NCBI GenBank assembly: GCA_963855995.1
Contig: OY979725.1
Location: 5,776,118-5,840,117 of the forward strand
From: Muricea muricata
Taxonomy: Eukaryota; Cnidaria; Anthozoa; Malacalcyonacea; Plexauridae
Direction: 5' to 3'
Length of the DNA stretch: 64,000 bases
Part shown: positions 34,566 to 47,613 of the stretch, one piece after another
Layout of the letters: each line of letters starts with the position of its first letter
Position numbering within the stretch: the stretch's first letter is position 1
Notes under the pieces: model-generated
The model's database searches: none
What the model saw: only the letters and a program-made list of their open reading frames with translations
Told to the model about the DNA's origin: nothing
Position numbers and translations under genes: made by a program

Positions 34566-36820
34566 GAGATGAGCGAAATAACATGTTGAAATGAGAAACT
34601 TATAACTTGCTTGTAAACTGAAAAGAAACGATCTTAGAACAATCAAAAGCGCGTTTTAAGCGTTCTAGAAGCGATTTGAGCGTAAAAACATGTTCAAATC
34701 ACGAACTAAAAATTACCGTCTTAAATCGATCACGGCGACGTTTTAGAGCTTAAAATGGTGTTTTCAGTGCTAAAGTGAACGAGTTGAGCGCAATAATGTA
34801 CTCCAATCACGGACCTAAAAGAGACCTTCTAAATGGAAATTGCAGAACTTAGCAAGTCGGGAATCATGTTTTCGGCGCTCAAACCATCGAGATGAGCGAA
34901 ATAACATGTTGAAATGAGAAACCTATAACTTGCTTGTAAATTAAAAAAAACGATCTTAGAACCATCAAAATCGCGTTTTAAGCGTTTTAGAAGCGAGTTG
35001 AGCGTAAAACATGCTCAAATCACGAACTAAAAATTGCCGTTTTAAATCGATCACGGCGACGTTTTAGAGCTTAAAATGGTGTTTTCAGTGCTAAAGTGAA
35101 CGAGTTGAGCGCAATGATGTACTGCAATCACGGACCTAAAAGAGACCTTCTAAATGGAAATTGCCGAACTTAGCAAGTCGGGAATCATGTTTTCGGCGCT
35201 CAAACCATCGAGATGAGCGAAATAACATGTTGAAATGAGAAACCTATAACTTGCTTGTAAACTAAAAAGAAACGATCTTAGAACCATCAAAATCGCGTTT
35301 TAAACGTTCTAGAAGCGATTTGAGCGTAAAAACATGCTCAAATCACGAACTAAAAATTGCCGTCCTAAATCGATCACGGCGACGTTTAAGAGTTTAAAAT
35401 GGTGTTTTCAGTGCTAAAGTGAACGAGTTGAGCGCAATGATGTACTGCAATCACGGACCTAAAAGAGATCTTCTAAATGGAAATTGCAGAACTTAGCAAG
35501 TCGGGAATCATGTTTTCGGCGCTCAAACCATCGAGATGAGCGAAATAACATGTTGAAATGAGAAACCTATAACTTGCTTGTAAACTGAAAAGAAACGATC
35601 TTAAAACCATCAAAATCGCGTTTTAAGCGTTCTAGAAGCGATTTGAGCGTAAAAACATATTCAAATCACGAACTAAAAATTACCGTCTTAAATCGATCAC
35701 GGCGACGTTTTAGAGCTTAAAATGGTGTTCTCAGTGCTAAAGTGAACGAGTTGAGCGCAATAATGTACTGCAATCACGGACCTAAAAGAGACCTTCTAAA
35801 TGGAAATTGCAGAACTTAGCAAGTCGGGAATCATGTTTTCGGTGCTCACACCATCGAGATGAGCGAAATAAGATGTTGAAATGAGAAACCTATAACTTGC
35901 TTGTAAACTAAAAAGAAACGATCTTAGAAGCATCAAAATCACGTATTAAGCGTTCTAGAAGCGGTTTGAGCGTAAAAACATGCTCAAATCACGAATTAAA
36001 AATTTCCGTCCTAAATCGATCACGGCGACGTTTTAGTGCTTAAAATGGTAATTTCAGTTCTAAAGTGAACGAGTTGAGCGCAATGATGTACTGCAATCAC
36101 GGACCTAAAAGAGACGTTCTAAATGGAAATTGCGAACTTAGCAAGTCGGGAATCATGTTTTCGGCGCTCAAACACTCGCGATGAGCGAAATAACATGTTG
36201 AAATGAGAAACCTATAACTTGCTTGTAAATTAAAAAAAACGATCTTAGAACCATCAAAATCGCGTTTTAAGCGTTCTAGAAGCGAGTTGAGCGTAAAACA
36301 TGCTCAAATCACGAACTAAAAATTGCCGTCCTAAATCGATCACGGCGACGTTTTAGAGCTTAAAATGGTGTTTTAAGTGCTAAAGTGAACGATTGAGCGC
36401 AATGATGTACTGCAATCACGGACCTAAAAGAGACCTTCTAAATGGAAATTGCCGAACTTAGCAAGTCGGGAATCATGTTTTCGGCGCTCAAACACTCGAG
36501 ATGAGCGAAATAGCATGTTGAAATGAGAAACCTATAACTTGATTGTAAACTGAAAAGAAACGATCTTAGAACCATCAAAATCGCGTTTTAAGCGTTCTAG
36601 AAGTGATTAGAGCGTAAAAACATGCTCAAATCACGAACTAAAAATTACCGTCTTAAATCGATCACGGCGACGTTTTAGAGCTTAAAATGGAGTTTTCGGT
36701 GCTAAAGTGAACGAGTTGAGCGCAATGATGTACTGCAATCACGGACCTAAAAGAGACCTTCTAAATGGAAATTGCAGAACTTAGCAAGTCGGGAATCTTG
36801 TTTTCGGCGCTCAAACCATC
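34566..36820. repeat. Seven-monomer block (copy 2 of 4)
   Basis: Same monomer order and private variants as the block at 27242, offset 7324 bp; TGCCGTTTTAAATCG falls at 35035 here and 27711 there. It lies within a larger stretch (about 34.05-38.22 kb) that is repeated at +5160 with very few changes, for example ATCTTG near 36797 against ATCATG in the later copy. Confidence 0.87.
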
Positions 36821-39725
36821 GAGATGAGCGAAATAACATGTTGAAATGAGAAACCTATAACTTGCTTGTAAACTGAAAAGAAACGATCTTAGAACAATCA
36901 AAAGCGCGTTTTAAGCGTTCTAGAAGCGATTTGAGCGTAAAAACATGTTCAAATCACGAACTAAAAATTACCGTCTTAAATCGATCACGGCGACGTTTTA
37001 GAGCTTAAAATGGTGTTTTCAGTGCTAAAGTGAACGAGTTGAGCGCAATAATGTACTCCAATCACGGACCTAAAAGACACCTTCTAAATGGAAATTGCAG
37101 AACTTAGCAAGTCGGGAATCATGTTTTCGGCGCTCAAACCATCGAGATGAGCGAAATAACATGTTGAAATGAGAAACCTATAACTTGCTTGTAAATTAAA
37201 AAAAACCATCTTAGAACCATCAAAATCGCGTTTTAAGCGTTTTAGAAGCGAGTTGAGCGTAAAACATGCTCAAATCACGAACTAAAAATTGCCGTCCTAA
37301 ATCGATCACGGCGACGTTTTAGAGCTTAAAATGGTGTTTTCAGTGCTAAAGTGAACGAGTTGAGCGCAATGATGTACTGCAATCACGGACCTAAAAGAGA
37401 CCTTCTAAATGGAAATTGCAGAACTTAGCAAGTCGGGAATCATGTTTTCGGCGCTCACACCATCGAGATGAGCGAAATAACATGTTGAAATGAGAAACCT
37501 ATAACTTGCTTGTAAACTAAAAAGAAACGATCTTAGAACCATCAAAATCGCGTTTTAAGCGTTCTAGAAGCGATTTGAGCGTAAAAACATGCTCAAATCA
37601 CGAACTAAAAATTGCCGTCCTAAATCGATCACGGCGACGTGTAAGAGCTTAAAATGGTGTTTTCAGTGCTAAAGTGAACGAGTTGAGCGCAATGATGTAC
37701 TGCAATCACGGACCTAAAAGAGATCTTCTAAATGGAAATTGCAGAACTTAGCTAGTCGGGAATCATGTTTTCGGCGCCCAAACCATCGAGATGAGCGAAA
37801 TAACATGTTGAAATGAGAAACCTATAACTTGCTTGTAAACTGAAAAGAAACGATCTTAAAACCATCAAAATCGCGTTTTAAGCGTTCTAGAAGCGATTTG
37901 AGCGTAAAAACATATTCAAATCACGAACTAAAAATTACCGTCTTAAATCGATCACGGCGACGTTTTAGAGCTTAAAATGGTGTTTTCAGTGCTAAAGTGA
38001 ACGAGTTGAGCGCAATAATCTACTGCAATCACGGACCTAAAAGAGACCTTCTAAATGGAAATTGCAGAACTTAGCAAGTCGGGAATCATGTTTTCGGCGC
38101 TAAACCCATCGAGATGAGCGAAATAGCATGTTGAAATGAGAAACCTATAACTTGATTGTAAACTGAAAAGAAACGATCTTAGAACCATCAAAATCGCGTT
38201 TTAAGCGTTCTAGAAGCGATTTGAGCGTAAAAACATGCTCAAATCACGAACTAAAAATTACCGTCTTAAATCGATCACGGCTATGTTTTAGAGCTTAAAA
38301 TGGTGTTTTCAGTGCTAAAGTGAACGAGTTGAGCGCAATGATGTACTGCAATCACGGACCTAAAAGAGATCTTCTAAATGGAAATTGCAGAACTTAGCTA
38401 GTCGGGAATCATGTTTTCGGCGCCCAAACCATCGAGATGAGCGAAATAACATGTTGAAATGAGAAACCTATAACTTGCTTGTAAACTGAAAAGAAACGAT
38501 CTTAAAACCATCAAAATCGCGTTTTAAGCGTTCTAGAAGCGATTTGAGCGTAAAAACATATTCAAATCACGAACTAAAAATTACCGTCTTAAATCGATCA
38601 CGGCGACGTTTTAGAGCTTAAAATGGTGTTTTCAGTGCTAAAGTGAACGAGTTGAGCGCAATAATCTACTGCAATCACGGACCTAAAAGAGACCTTCTAA
38701 ATGGAAATTGCAGAACTTAGCAAGTCGGGAATCATGTTTTCGGCGCTAAACCCATCGAGATGAGCGAAATAGCATGTTGAAATGAGAAACCTATAACTTG
38801 ATTGTAAACTGAAAAGAAACGATCTTAGAACCATCAAAATCGCGTTTTAAGCGTTCTAGAAGCGATTGGAGCGTAAAAACATGCTCAAATCACGAACTAA
38901 AAATTACCGTCTTAAATCGATCACGGCGACGTTTTAGAGCTTAAAATGGAGTTTTCGGTGTTAAAGTGAACGAGTTGAGCGCAATGATGTACTGCAATCA
39001 CGGACCTAAAAGAGACCTTCTAAATGGAAATTGCAGAACTTAGCAAGTCGGGAATCATGTTTTCGGCGCTCAAACCATCGAGATGAGCGAAATAACATGT
39101 TGAAATGAGAAACTTATAACTTGCTTGTAAACTGAAAAGAAACGATCTTAGAACAATCAAAAGCGCGTTTTAAGCGTTCTAGAAGCGATTTGAGCGTAAA
39201 AACATGTTCAAATCACGAACTAAAAATTACCGTCTTAAATCGATCACGGCGACGTTTTAGAGCTTAAAATGGTGTTTTCAGTGCTAAAGTGAACGAGTTG
39301 AGCGCAATAATCTACTGCAATCACGGACCTAAAAGAGACCTTCTAAATGGAAATTGCAGAACTTAGCAAGTCGGGAATCATGTTTTCGGCGCTAAACCCA
39401 TCGAGATGAGCGAAATAGCATGTTGAAATGAGAAACCTATAACTTGATTGTAAACTGAAAAGAAAGGATCTTAGAACCATCAAAATCGCGTTTTAAGCGT
39501 TCTAGAAGCGATTGGAGCGTAAAAACATGCTCAAATCACGAACTAAAAATTACCGTCTTAAATCGATCACGGCGACGTTTTAGAGCTTAAAATGGAGTTT
39601 TCGGTGTTAAAGTGAACGAGTTGAGCGCAATGATGTACTGCAATCACGGACCTAAAAGAGACCTTCTAAATGGAAATTGCAGAACTTAGCAAGTCGGGAA
39701 TCATGTTTTCGGCGCTCAAACCATC
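36821..39725. repeat. Nine-monomer segment with dimer repeats (646 bp)
   Basis: Holds the AAAAGACACC monomer, the CTCACACC/ACGTGTAAGAGC monomer at 37465, then from 37788 a run of dimers. CGCCCAAACC and CTAAACCCATCG monomers alternate with starts at 37788 and 38434, 646 bp apart. A third, altered pair starts at 39079, with AACTTATAACTTGC replacing CGCCCAAACC. One unit carries GGCTATG near 38280, borrowed from another monomer class. The segment is longer than its counterpart at 41981-43593 by four monomers. Confidence 0.8.
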
Positions 39726-41980
39726 GAGATGAGCGAAATAACATGTTGAAATGAGAAACTTATAACTTGCTTGTAAACTGAAAAGAAACGATCTTAGAAC
39801 AATCAAAAGCGCGTTTTAAGCGTTCTAGAAGCGATTTGAGCGTAAAAACATGTTCAAATCACGAACTAAAAATTACCGTCTTAAATCGATCACGGCGACG
39901 TTTTAGAGCTTAAAATGGTGTTTTCAGTGCTAAAGTGAACGAGTTGAGCGCAATAATGTACTCCAATCACGGACCTAAAAGAGACCTTCTAAATGGAAAT
40001 TGCAGAACTTAGCAAGTCGGGAATCATGTTTTCGGCGCTCAAACCATCGAGATGAGCGAAATAACATGTTGAAATGAGAAACCTATAACTTGCTTGTAAA
40101 TTAAAAAAAACGATCTTAGAACCATCAAAATCGCGTTTTAAGCGTTTTAGAAGCGAGTTGAGCGTAAAACATGCTCAAATCACGAACTAAAAATTGCCGT
40201 TTTAAATCGATCACGGCGACGTTTTAGAGCTTAAAATGGTGTTTTCAGTGCTAAAGTGAACGAGTTGAGCGCAATGATGTACTGCAATCACGGACCTAAA
40301 AGAGACCTTCTAAATGGAAATTGCCGAACTTAGCAAGTCGGGAATCATGTTTTCGGCGCTCAAACCATCGAGATGAGCGAAATAACATGTTGAAATGAGA
40401 AACCTATAACTTGCTTGTAAACTAAAAAGAAACGATCTTAGAACCATCAAAATCGCGTTTTAAACGTTCTAGAAGCGATTTGAGCGTAAAAACATGCTCA
40501 AATCACGAACTAAAAATTGCCGTCCTAAATCGATCACGGCGACGTTTAAGAGTTTAAAATGGTGTTTTCAGTGCTAAAGTGAACGAGTTGAGCGCAATGA
40601 TGTACTGCAATCACGGACCTAAAAGAGATCTTCTAAATGGAAATTGCAGAACTTAGCAAGTCGGGAATCATGTTTTCGGCGCTCAAACCATCGAGATGAG
40701 CGAAATAACATGTTGAAATGAGAAACCTATAACTTGCTTGTAAACTGAAAAGAAACGATCTTAAAACCATCAAAATCGCGTTTTAAGCGTTCTAGAAGCG
40801 ATTTGAGCGTAAAAACATATTCAAATCACGAACTAAAAATTACCGTCTTAAATCGATCACGGCGACGTTTTAGAGCTTAAAATGGTGTTCTCAGTGCTAA
40901 AGTGAACGAGTTGAGCGCAATAATGTACTGCAATCACGGACCTAAAAGAGACCTTCCAAATGGAAATTGCAGAACTTAGCAAGTCGGGAATCATGTTTTC
41001 GGTGCTCACACCATCGAGATGAGCGAAATAAGATGTTGAAATGAGAAACCTATAACTTGCTTGTAAACTAAAAAGAAACGATCTTAGAAGCATCAAAATC
41101 ACGTATTAAGCGTTCTAGAAGCGGTTTGAGCGTAAAAACATGCTCAAATCACGAATTAAAAATTTCCGTCCTAAATCGATCACGGCGACGTTTTAGTGCT
41201 TAAAATGGTAATTTCAGTTCTAAAGTGAACGAGTTGAGCGCAATGATGTACTGCAATCACGGACCTAAAAGAGACGTTCTAAATGGAAATTGCGAACTTA
41301 GCAAGTCGGGAATCATGTTTTCGGCGCTCAAACACTCGCGATGAGCGAAATAACATGTTGAAATGAGAAACCTATAACTTGCTTGTAAATTAAAAAAAAC
41401 GATCTTAGAACCATCAAAATCGCGTTTTAAGCGTTCTAGAAGCGAGTTGAGCGTAAAACATGCTCAAATCACGAACTAAAAATTGCCGTCCTAAATCGAT
41501 CACGGCGACGTTTTAGAGCTTAAAATGGTGTTTTAAGTGCTAAAGTGAACGATTGAGCGCAATGATGTACTGCAATCACGGACCTAAAAGAGACCTTCTA
41601 AATGGAAATTGCCGAACTTAGCAAGTCGGGAATCATGTTTTCGGCGCTCAAACACTCGAGATGAGCGAAATAGCATGTTGAAATGAGAAACCTATAACTT
41701 GATTGTAAACTGAAAAGAAACGATCTTAGAACCATCAAAATCGCGTTTTAAGCGTTCTAGAAGTGATTAGAGCGTAAAAACATGCTCAAATCACGAACTA
41801 AAAATTACCGTCTTAAATCGATCACGGCGACGTTTTAGAGCTTAAAATGGAGTTTTCGGTGCTAAAGTGAACGAGTTGAGCGCAATGATGTACTGCAATC
41901 ACGGACCTAAAAGAGACCTTCTAAATGGAAATTGCAGAACTTAGCAAGTCGGGAATCATGTTTTCGGCGCTCAAACCATC
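39726..41980. repeat. Seven-monomer block (copy 3 of 4)
   Basis: Offset 5160 bp (16 monomers) from copy 2 and 3868 bp (12 monomers) before copy 4. All diagnostic changes are present, including GGTAATTTCAGTTC and GAAATTGCGAACTT. One private change, CTTCCAAATGG near 40956, removes a stop on the reverse strand and yields a chance 81-codon frame (40857-41102, minus) that is not a credible gene. Confidence 0.87.
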
Positions 41981-43593
41981 GAGATGAGCGAAATAACATG
42001 TTGAAATGAGAAACCTATAACTTGCTTGTAAACTGAAAAGAAACGATCTTAGAACAATCAAAAGCGCGTTTTAAGCGTTCTAGAAGCGATTTGAGCGTAA
42101 AAACATGTTCAAATCACGAACTAAAAATTACCGTCTTAAATCGATCACGGCGACGTTTTAGAGCTTAAAATGGTGTTTTCAGTGCTAAAGTGAACGAGTT
42201 GAGCGCAATAATGTACTCCAATCACGGACCTAAAAGACACCTTCTAAATGGAAATTGCAGAACTTAGCAAGTCGGGAATCATGTTTTCGGCGCTCAAACC
42301 ATCGAGATGAGCGAAATAACATGTTGAAATGAGAAACCTATAACTTGCTTGTAAATTAAAAAAAACCATCTTAGAACCATCAAAATCGCGTTTTAAGCGT
42401 TTTAGAAGCGAGTTGAGCGTAAAACATGCTCAAATCACGAACTAAAAATTGCCGTCCTAAATCGATCACGGCGACGTTTTAGAGCTTAAAATGGTGTTTT
42501 CAGTGCTAAAGTGAACGAGTTGAGCGCAATGATGTACTGCAATCACGGACCTAAAAGAGACCTTCTAAATGGAAATTGCAGAACTTAGCAAGTCGGGAAT
42601 CATGTTTTCGGCGCTCACACCATCGAGATGAGCGAAATAACATGTTGAAATGAGAAACCTATAACTTGCTTGTAAACTAAAAAGAAACGATCTTAGAACC
42701 ATCAAAATCGCGTTTTAAGCGTTCTAGAAGCGATTTGAGCGTAAAAACATGCTCAAATCACGAACTAAAAATTGCCGTCCTAAATCGATCACGGCGACGT
42801 GTAAGAGCTTAAAATGGTGTTTTCAGTGCTAAAGTGAACGAGTTGAGCGCAATGATGTACTGCAATCACGGACCTAAAAGAGATCTTCTAAATGGAAATT
42901 GCAGAACTTAGCTAGTCGGGAATCATGTTTTCGGCGCCCAAACCATCGAGATGAGCGAAATAACATGTTGAAATGAGAAACCTATAACTTGCTTGTAAAC
43001 TGAAAAGAAACGATCTTAAAACCATCAAAATCGCGTTTTAAGCGTTCTAGAAGCGATTTGAGCGTAAAAACATATTCAAATCACGAACTAAAAATTACCG
43101 TCTTAAATCGATCACGGCGACGTTTTAGAGCTTAAAATGGTGTTTTCAGTGCTAAAGTGAACGAGTTGAGCGCAATAATCTACTGCAATCACGGACCTAA
43201 AAGAGACCTTCTAAATGGAAATTGCAGAACTTAGCAAGTCGGGAATCATGTTTTCGGCGCTAAACCCATCGAGATGAGCGAAATAGCATGTTGAAATGAG
43301 AAACCTATAACTTGATTGTAAACTGAAAAGAAACGATCTTAGAACCATCAAAATCGCGTTTTAAGCGTTCTAGAAGCGATTGGAGCGTAAAAACATGCTC
43401 AAATCACGAACTAAAAATTACCGTCTTAAATCGATCACGGCGACGTTTTAGAGCTTAAAATGGAGTTTTCGGTGTTAAAGTGAACGAGTTGAGCGCAATG
43501 ATGTACTGCAATCACGGACCTAAAAGAGACCTTCTAAATGGAAATTGCAGAACTTAGCAAGTCGGGAATCATGTTTTCGGCGCTCAAACCATC
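41981..43593. repeat. Five-monomer segment between block copies
   Basis: AACAATCAAAAGCG, AAAACCATC, CTCACACC/ACGTGTAAGAGC (42625), CGCCCAAACC and CTAAACCCATCG monomers. It matches 36821-38220 at -5160 until the variants GATTGGAGCG and CGACG, where the earlier copy reads GATTTGAGCG and CTATG. No gene is visible. Confidence 0.78.
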
Positions 43594-45848
43594 GAGATGA
43601 GCGAAATAACATGTTGAAATGAGAAACTTATAACTTGCTTGTAAACTGAAAAGAAACGATGTTAGAACAATCAAAAGCGCGTTTTAAGCGTTCTAGAAGC
43701 GATTTGAGCGTAAAAACATGTTCAAATCACGAACTAAAAATTACCGTCTTAAATCGATCACGGCGACGTTTTAGAGCTTAAAATGGTGTTTTCAGTGCTA
43801 AAGTGAACGAGTTGAGCGCAATAATGTACTCCAATCACGGACCTAAAAGAGACCTTCTAAATGGAAATTGCAGAACTTAGCAAGTCGGGAATCATGTTTT
43901 CGGCGCTCAAACCATCGAGATGAGCGAAATAACATGTTGAAATGAGAAACCTATAACTTGCTTGTAAATTAAAAAAAACGATCTTAGAACCATCAAAATC
44001 GCGTTTTAAGCGTTTTAGAAGCGAGTTGAGCGTAAAACATGCTCAAATCACGAACTAAAAATTGCCGTTTTAAATCGATCACGGCGACGTTTTAGAGCTT
44101 AAAATGGTGTTTTCAGTGCTAAAGTGAACGAGTTGAGCGCAATGATGTACTGCAATCACGGACCTAAAAGAGACCTTCTAAATGGAAATTGCCGAACTTA
44201 GCAAGTCGGGAATCATGTTTTCGGCGCTCAAACCATCGAGATGAGCGAAATAACATGTTGAAATGAGAAACCTATAACTTGCTTGTAAACTAAAAAGAAA
44301 CGATCTTAGAACCATCAAAATCGCGTTTTAAACGTTCTAGAAGCGATTTGAGCGTAAAAACATGCTCAAATCACGAACTAAAAATTGCCGTCCTAAATCG
44401 ATCACGGCGACGTTTAAGAGTTTAAAATGGTGTTTTCAGTGCTAAAGTGAACGAGTTGAGCGCAATGATGTACTGCAATCACGGACCTAAAAGAGATCTT
44501 CTAAATGGAAATTGCAGAACTTAGCAAGTCGGGAATCATGTTTTCGGCGCTCAAACCATCGAGATGAGCGAAATAACATGTTGAAATGAGAAACCTATAA
44601 CTTGCTTGTAAACTGAAAAGAAACGATCTTAAAACCATCAAAATCGCGTTTTAAGCGTTCTAGAAGCGATTTGAGCGTAAAAACATATTCAAATCACGAA
44701 CTAAAAATTACCGTCTTAAATCGATCACGGCGACGTTTTAGAGCTTAAAATGGTGTTCTCAGTGCTAAAGTGAACGAGTTGAGCGCAATAATGTACTGCA
44801 ATCACGGACCTAAAAGAGACCTTCTAAATGGAAATTGCAGAACTTAGCAAGTCGGGAATCATGTTTTCGGTGCTCACACCATCGAGATGAGCGAAATAAG
44901 ATGTTGAAATGAGAAACCTATAACTTGCTTGTAAACTAAAAAGAAACGATCTTAGAAGCATCAAAATCACGTATTAAGCGTTCTAGAAGCGGTTTGAGCG
45001 TAAAAACATGCTCAAATCACGAATTAAAAATTTCCGTCCTAAATCGATCACGGCGACGTTTTAGTGCTTAAAATGGTAATTTCAGTTCTAAAGTGAACGA
45101 GTTGAGCGCAATGATGTACTGCAATCACGGACCTAAAAGAGACGTTCTAAATGGAAATTGCGAACTTAGCAAGTCGGGAATCATGTTTTCGGCGCTCAAA
45201 CACTCGCGATGAGCGAAATAACATGTTGAAATGAGAAACCTATAACTTGCTTGTAAATTAAAAAAAACGATCTTAGAACCATCAAAATCGCGTTTTAAGC
45301 GTTCTAGAAGCGAGTTGAGCGTAAAACATGCTCAAATCACGAACTAAAAATTGCCGTCCTAAATCGATCACGGCGACGTTTTAGAGCTTAAAATGGTGTT
45401 TTAAGTGCTAAAGTGAACGATTGAGCGCAATGATGTACTGCAATCACGGACCTAAAAGAGACCTTCTAAATGGAAATTGCCGAACTTAGCAAGTCGGGAA
45501 TCATGTTTTCGGCGCTCAAACACTCGAGATGAGCGAAATAGCATGTTGAAATGAGAAACCTATAACTTGATTGTAAACTGAAAAGAAACGATCTTAGAAC
45601 CATCAAAATCGCGTTTTAAGCGTTCTAGAAGTGATTAGAGCGTAAAAACATGCTCAAATCACGAACTAAAAATTACCGTCTTAAATCGATCACGGCGACG
45701 TTTTAGAGCTTAAAATGGAGTTTTCGGTGCTAAAGTGAACGAGTTGAGCGCAATGATGTACTGCAATCACGGACCTAAAAGAGACCTTCTAAATGGAAAT
45801 TGCAGAACTTAGCAAGTCGGGAATCATGTTTTCGGCGCTCAAACCATC
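43594..45848. repeat. Seven-monomer block (copy 4 of 4)
   Basis: Offset 3868 bp from copy 3. TGCCGTTTTAAATCG is at 44063, GTGTTCTCAG near 44755, GGTAATTTCAGTTC near 45077 and AAGTGATTAGAGCG near 45630. A private CGATGTTAG change near 43659 distinguishes it. The four copies together are the most repeated multi-monomer unit of the central region. Confidence 0.87.
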
Positions 45849-46493
45849 GAGATGAGCGAAATAACATGTTGAAATGAGAAACCTATAACTTGCTTGTAAA
45901 CTGAAAAGAAACGATCTTAGAACAATCAAAAGCGCGTTTTAAGCGTTCTAGAAGCGATTTGAGCGTAAAAACATGTTCAAATCACGAACTAAAAATTACC
46001 GTCTTAAATCGATCACGGCGACGTTTTAGAGCTTAAAATGGTGTTTTAAGTGCTAAAGTGAACGAGTTGAGCGCAATGATGTACTGCAATCACGGACCTA
46101 AAAGAGACCTTCTAAATGGAAATTGTAGAACTTAGCAAATCGGGAATCATGTTTTCGGTGCTCACACCATCGAGATGAGCGAAATAACATGTTGAAATGA
46201 GAAACCTATAACTTGCTTCTAAACTAAAAAAAACGATCTTAGAACCATCAAAATCGCGTTTTAAGCCTTCTAGAAGCGATTTGAGCGTAAAAACATGCTC
46301 AAATCACGAACTAAAAATTACCGTCTTAAATCGATCACGGCTATGTTTTAGAGCTTAAAATGGTGTTTTCAGTGCTAAAGTGAACGAGTTGAGCGCAATA
46401 ATGTACTCCAATCACGGACCTAAAAGAGACCTTCTAAATGGAAATTGCAGAACTTAGCAAGTCGGGAATCATGTTTTCGGCGCTCAAGCCATC

Positions 46494-46730
46494 GAGATGA
46501 GCGAAATAACATGTTGAAATGAGAAACCTATAACTTGCTTGTAAATTAAAAAAATTGCCGTCCTAAATCGATCACGGCGACGTTTTAGAGCTTAAAATGG
46601 TGTTTTCAGTGCTAAAGTGAACGAGTTGAGCGCAATGATGTACTGCAATCACGGACCTAAAAGAGACCTTCTAAATGGAAATTGCCGAACTTAGCAAGTC
46701 GGGAATCATGTTTTCGGCGCTCAAACCATC
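46494..46730 (+). repeat. Truncated monomer, 84-bp deletion (copy 2), 237 bp
   Basis: Same A-run to TTGCCGTCC junction as at 31161, here at about 46548-46557. Flanking monomers match too, so it descends from the same deletion event by segmental duplication, not by a fresh deletion. Confidence 0.9.
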
Positions 46731-47376
46731 GAGATGAGCGAAATAACATGTTGAAATGAGAAACCTATAATTTGCTTGTAAACTAAAAAGAAACGATCTT
46801 AGAACCATCAAAATCGCGTTTTAAACGTTCTAGAAGCGATATGAGCGTAAAAACATGCTCAAATCACGAACTAAAAATTGCCGTCCTAAATCAATCACGG
46901 CGACGTTTAAGAGCTTAAAATGGTGTTTTCAGTGCTAAAGTGAACGAGTTGAGCGCAATGATGTACTGCAATCACGGACCTAAAAGAGATCTTCTAAATG
47001 GAAATTGCAGAACTTAGCAAGTCGGGAATCATGTTTTCGGCGCTCAAACCATCGAGATGAGCGAAATAACATGTTGAAATGAGAAACCTATAACTTGCTT
47101 GTAAACTGAAAAGAAACGATCTTAAAACCATCAAAATCGCGTTTTAAGCGTTCTAGAAGCGATTTGAGCGTAAAAACATATTCAAATCACGAACTAAAAA
47201 TTACCGTCTTAAATCGATCACGGCGACGTTTTAGAGCTTAAAATGGTGTTCTCAGTGCTAAAGTGAACGAGTTGAGCGCAATAATGTACTCCAATCACGG
47301 ACCTAAAAGAGACCTTCTAAATGGAAATTGCAGAACTTAGCAAGTCGGGAATCATGTTTTCGGCGCTCAAGCCATC

Positions 47377-47613
47377 GAGATGAGCGAAATAACATGTTGA
47401 AATGAGAAACCTATAACTTGCTTGTAAATTAAAAAAATTGCCGTCCTAAATCGATCACGGCGGCGTTTTAGAGCTTAAAATGGTGTTTTCAGTGCTAAAG
47501 TGAACGAGTTGAGCGCAATGATGTACTGCAATCACGGACCTAAAAGAGACCTTCTAAATGGAAATTGCCGAACTTAGCAAGTCGGGAATCATGTTTTCGG
47601 CGCTCAAACCATC
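47377..47613 (+). repeat. Truncated monomer, 84-bp deletion (copy 3), 237 bp
   Basis: Third instance of the same junction, at about 47431-47440 and 883 bp after copy 2, created by tandem duplication of the three-monomer unit. It has a private CGGCGGCG where the others read CGGCGACG. Confidence 0.9.

Noticed and set aside
40857..41102. 81-codon open frame on the minus strand
   Set aside because: Lies across two satellite monomers and arises from one private base change (CTTCCAAATGG). The corresponding frames in the other three copies of the block are shorter, so there is no sign of selection for coding.
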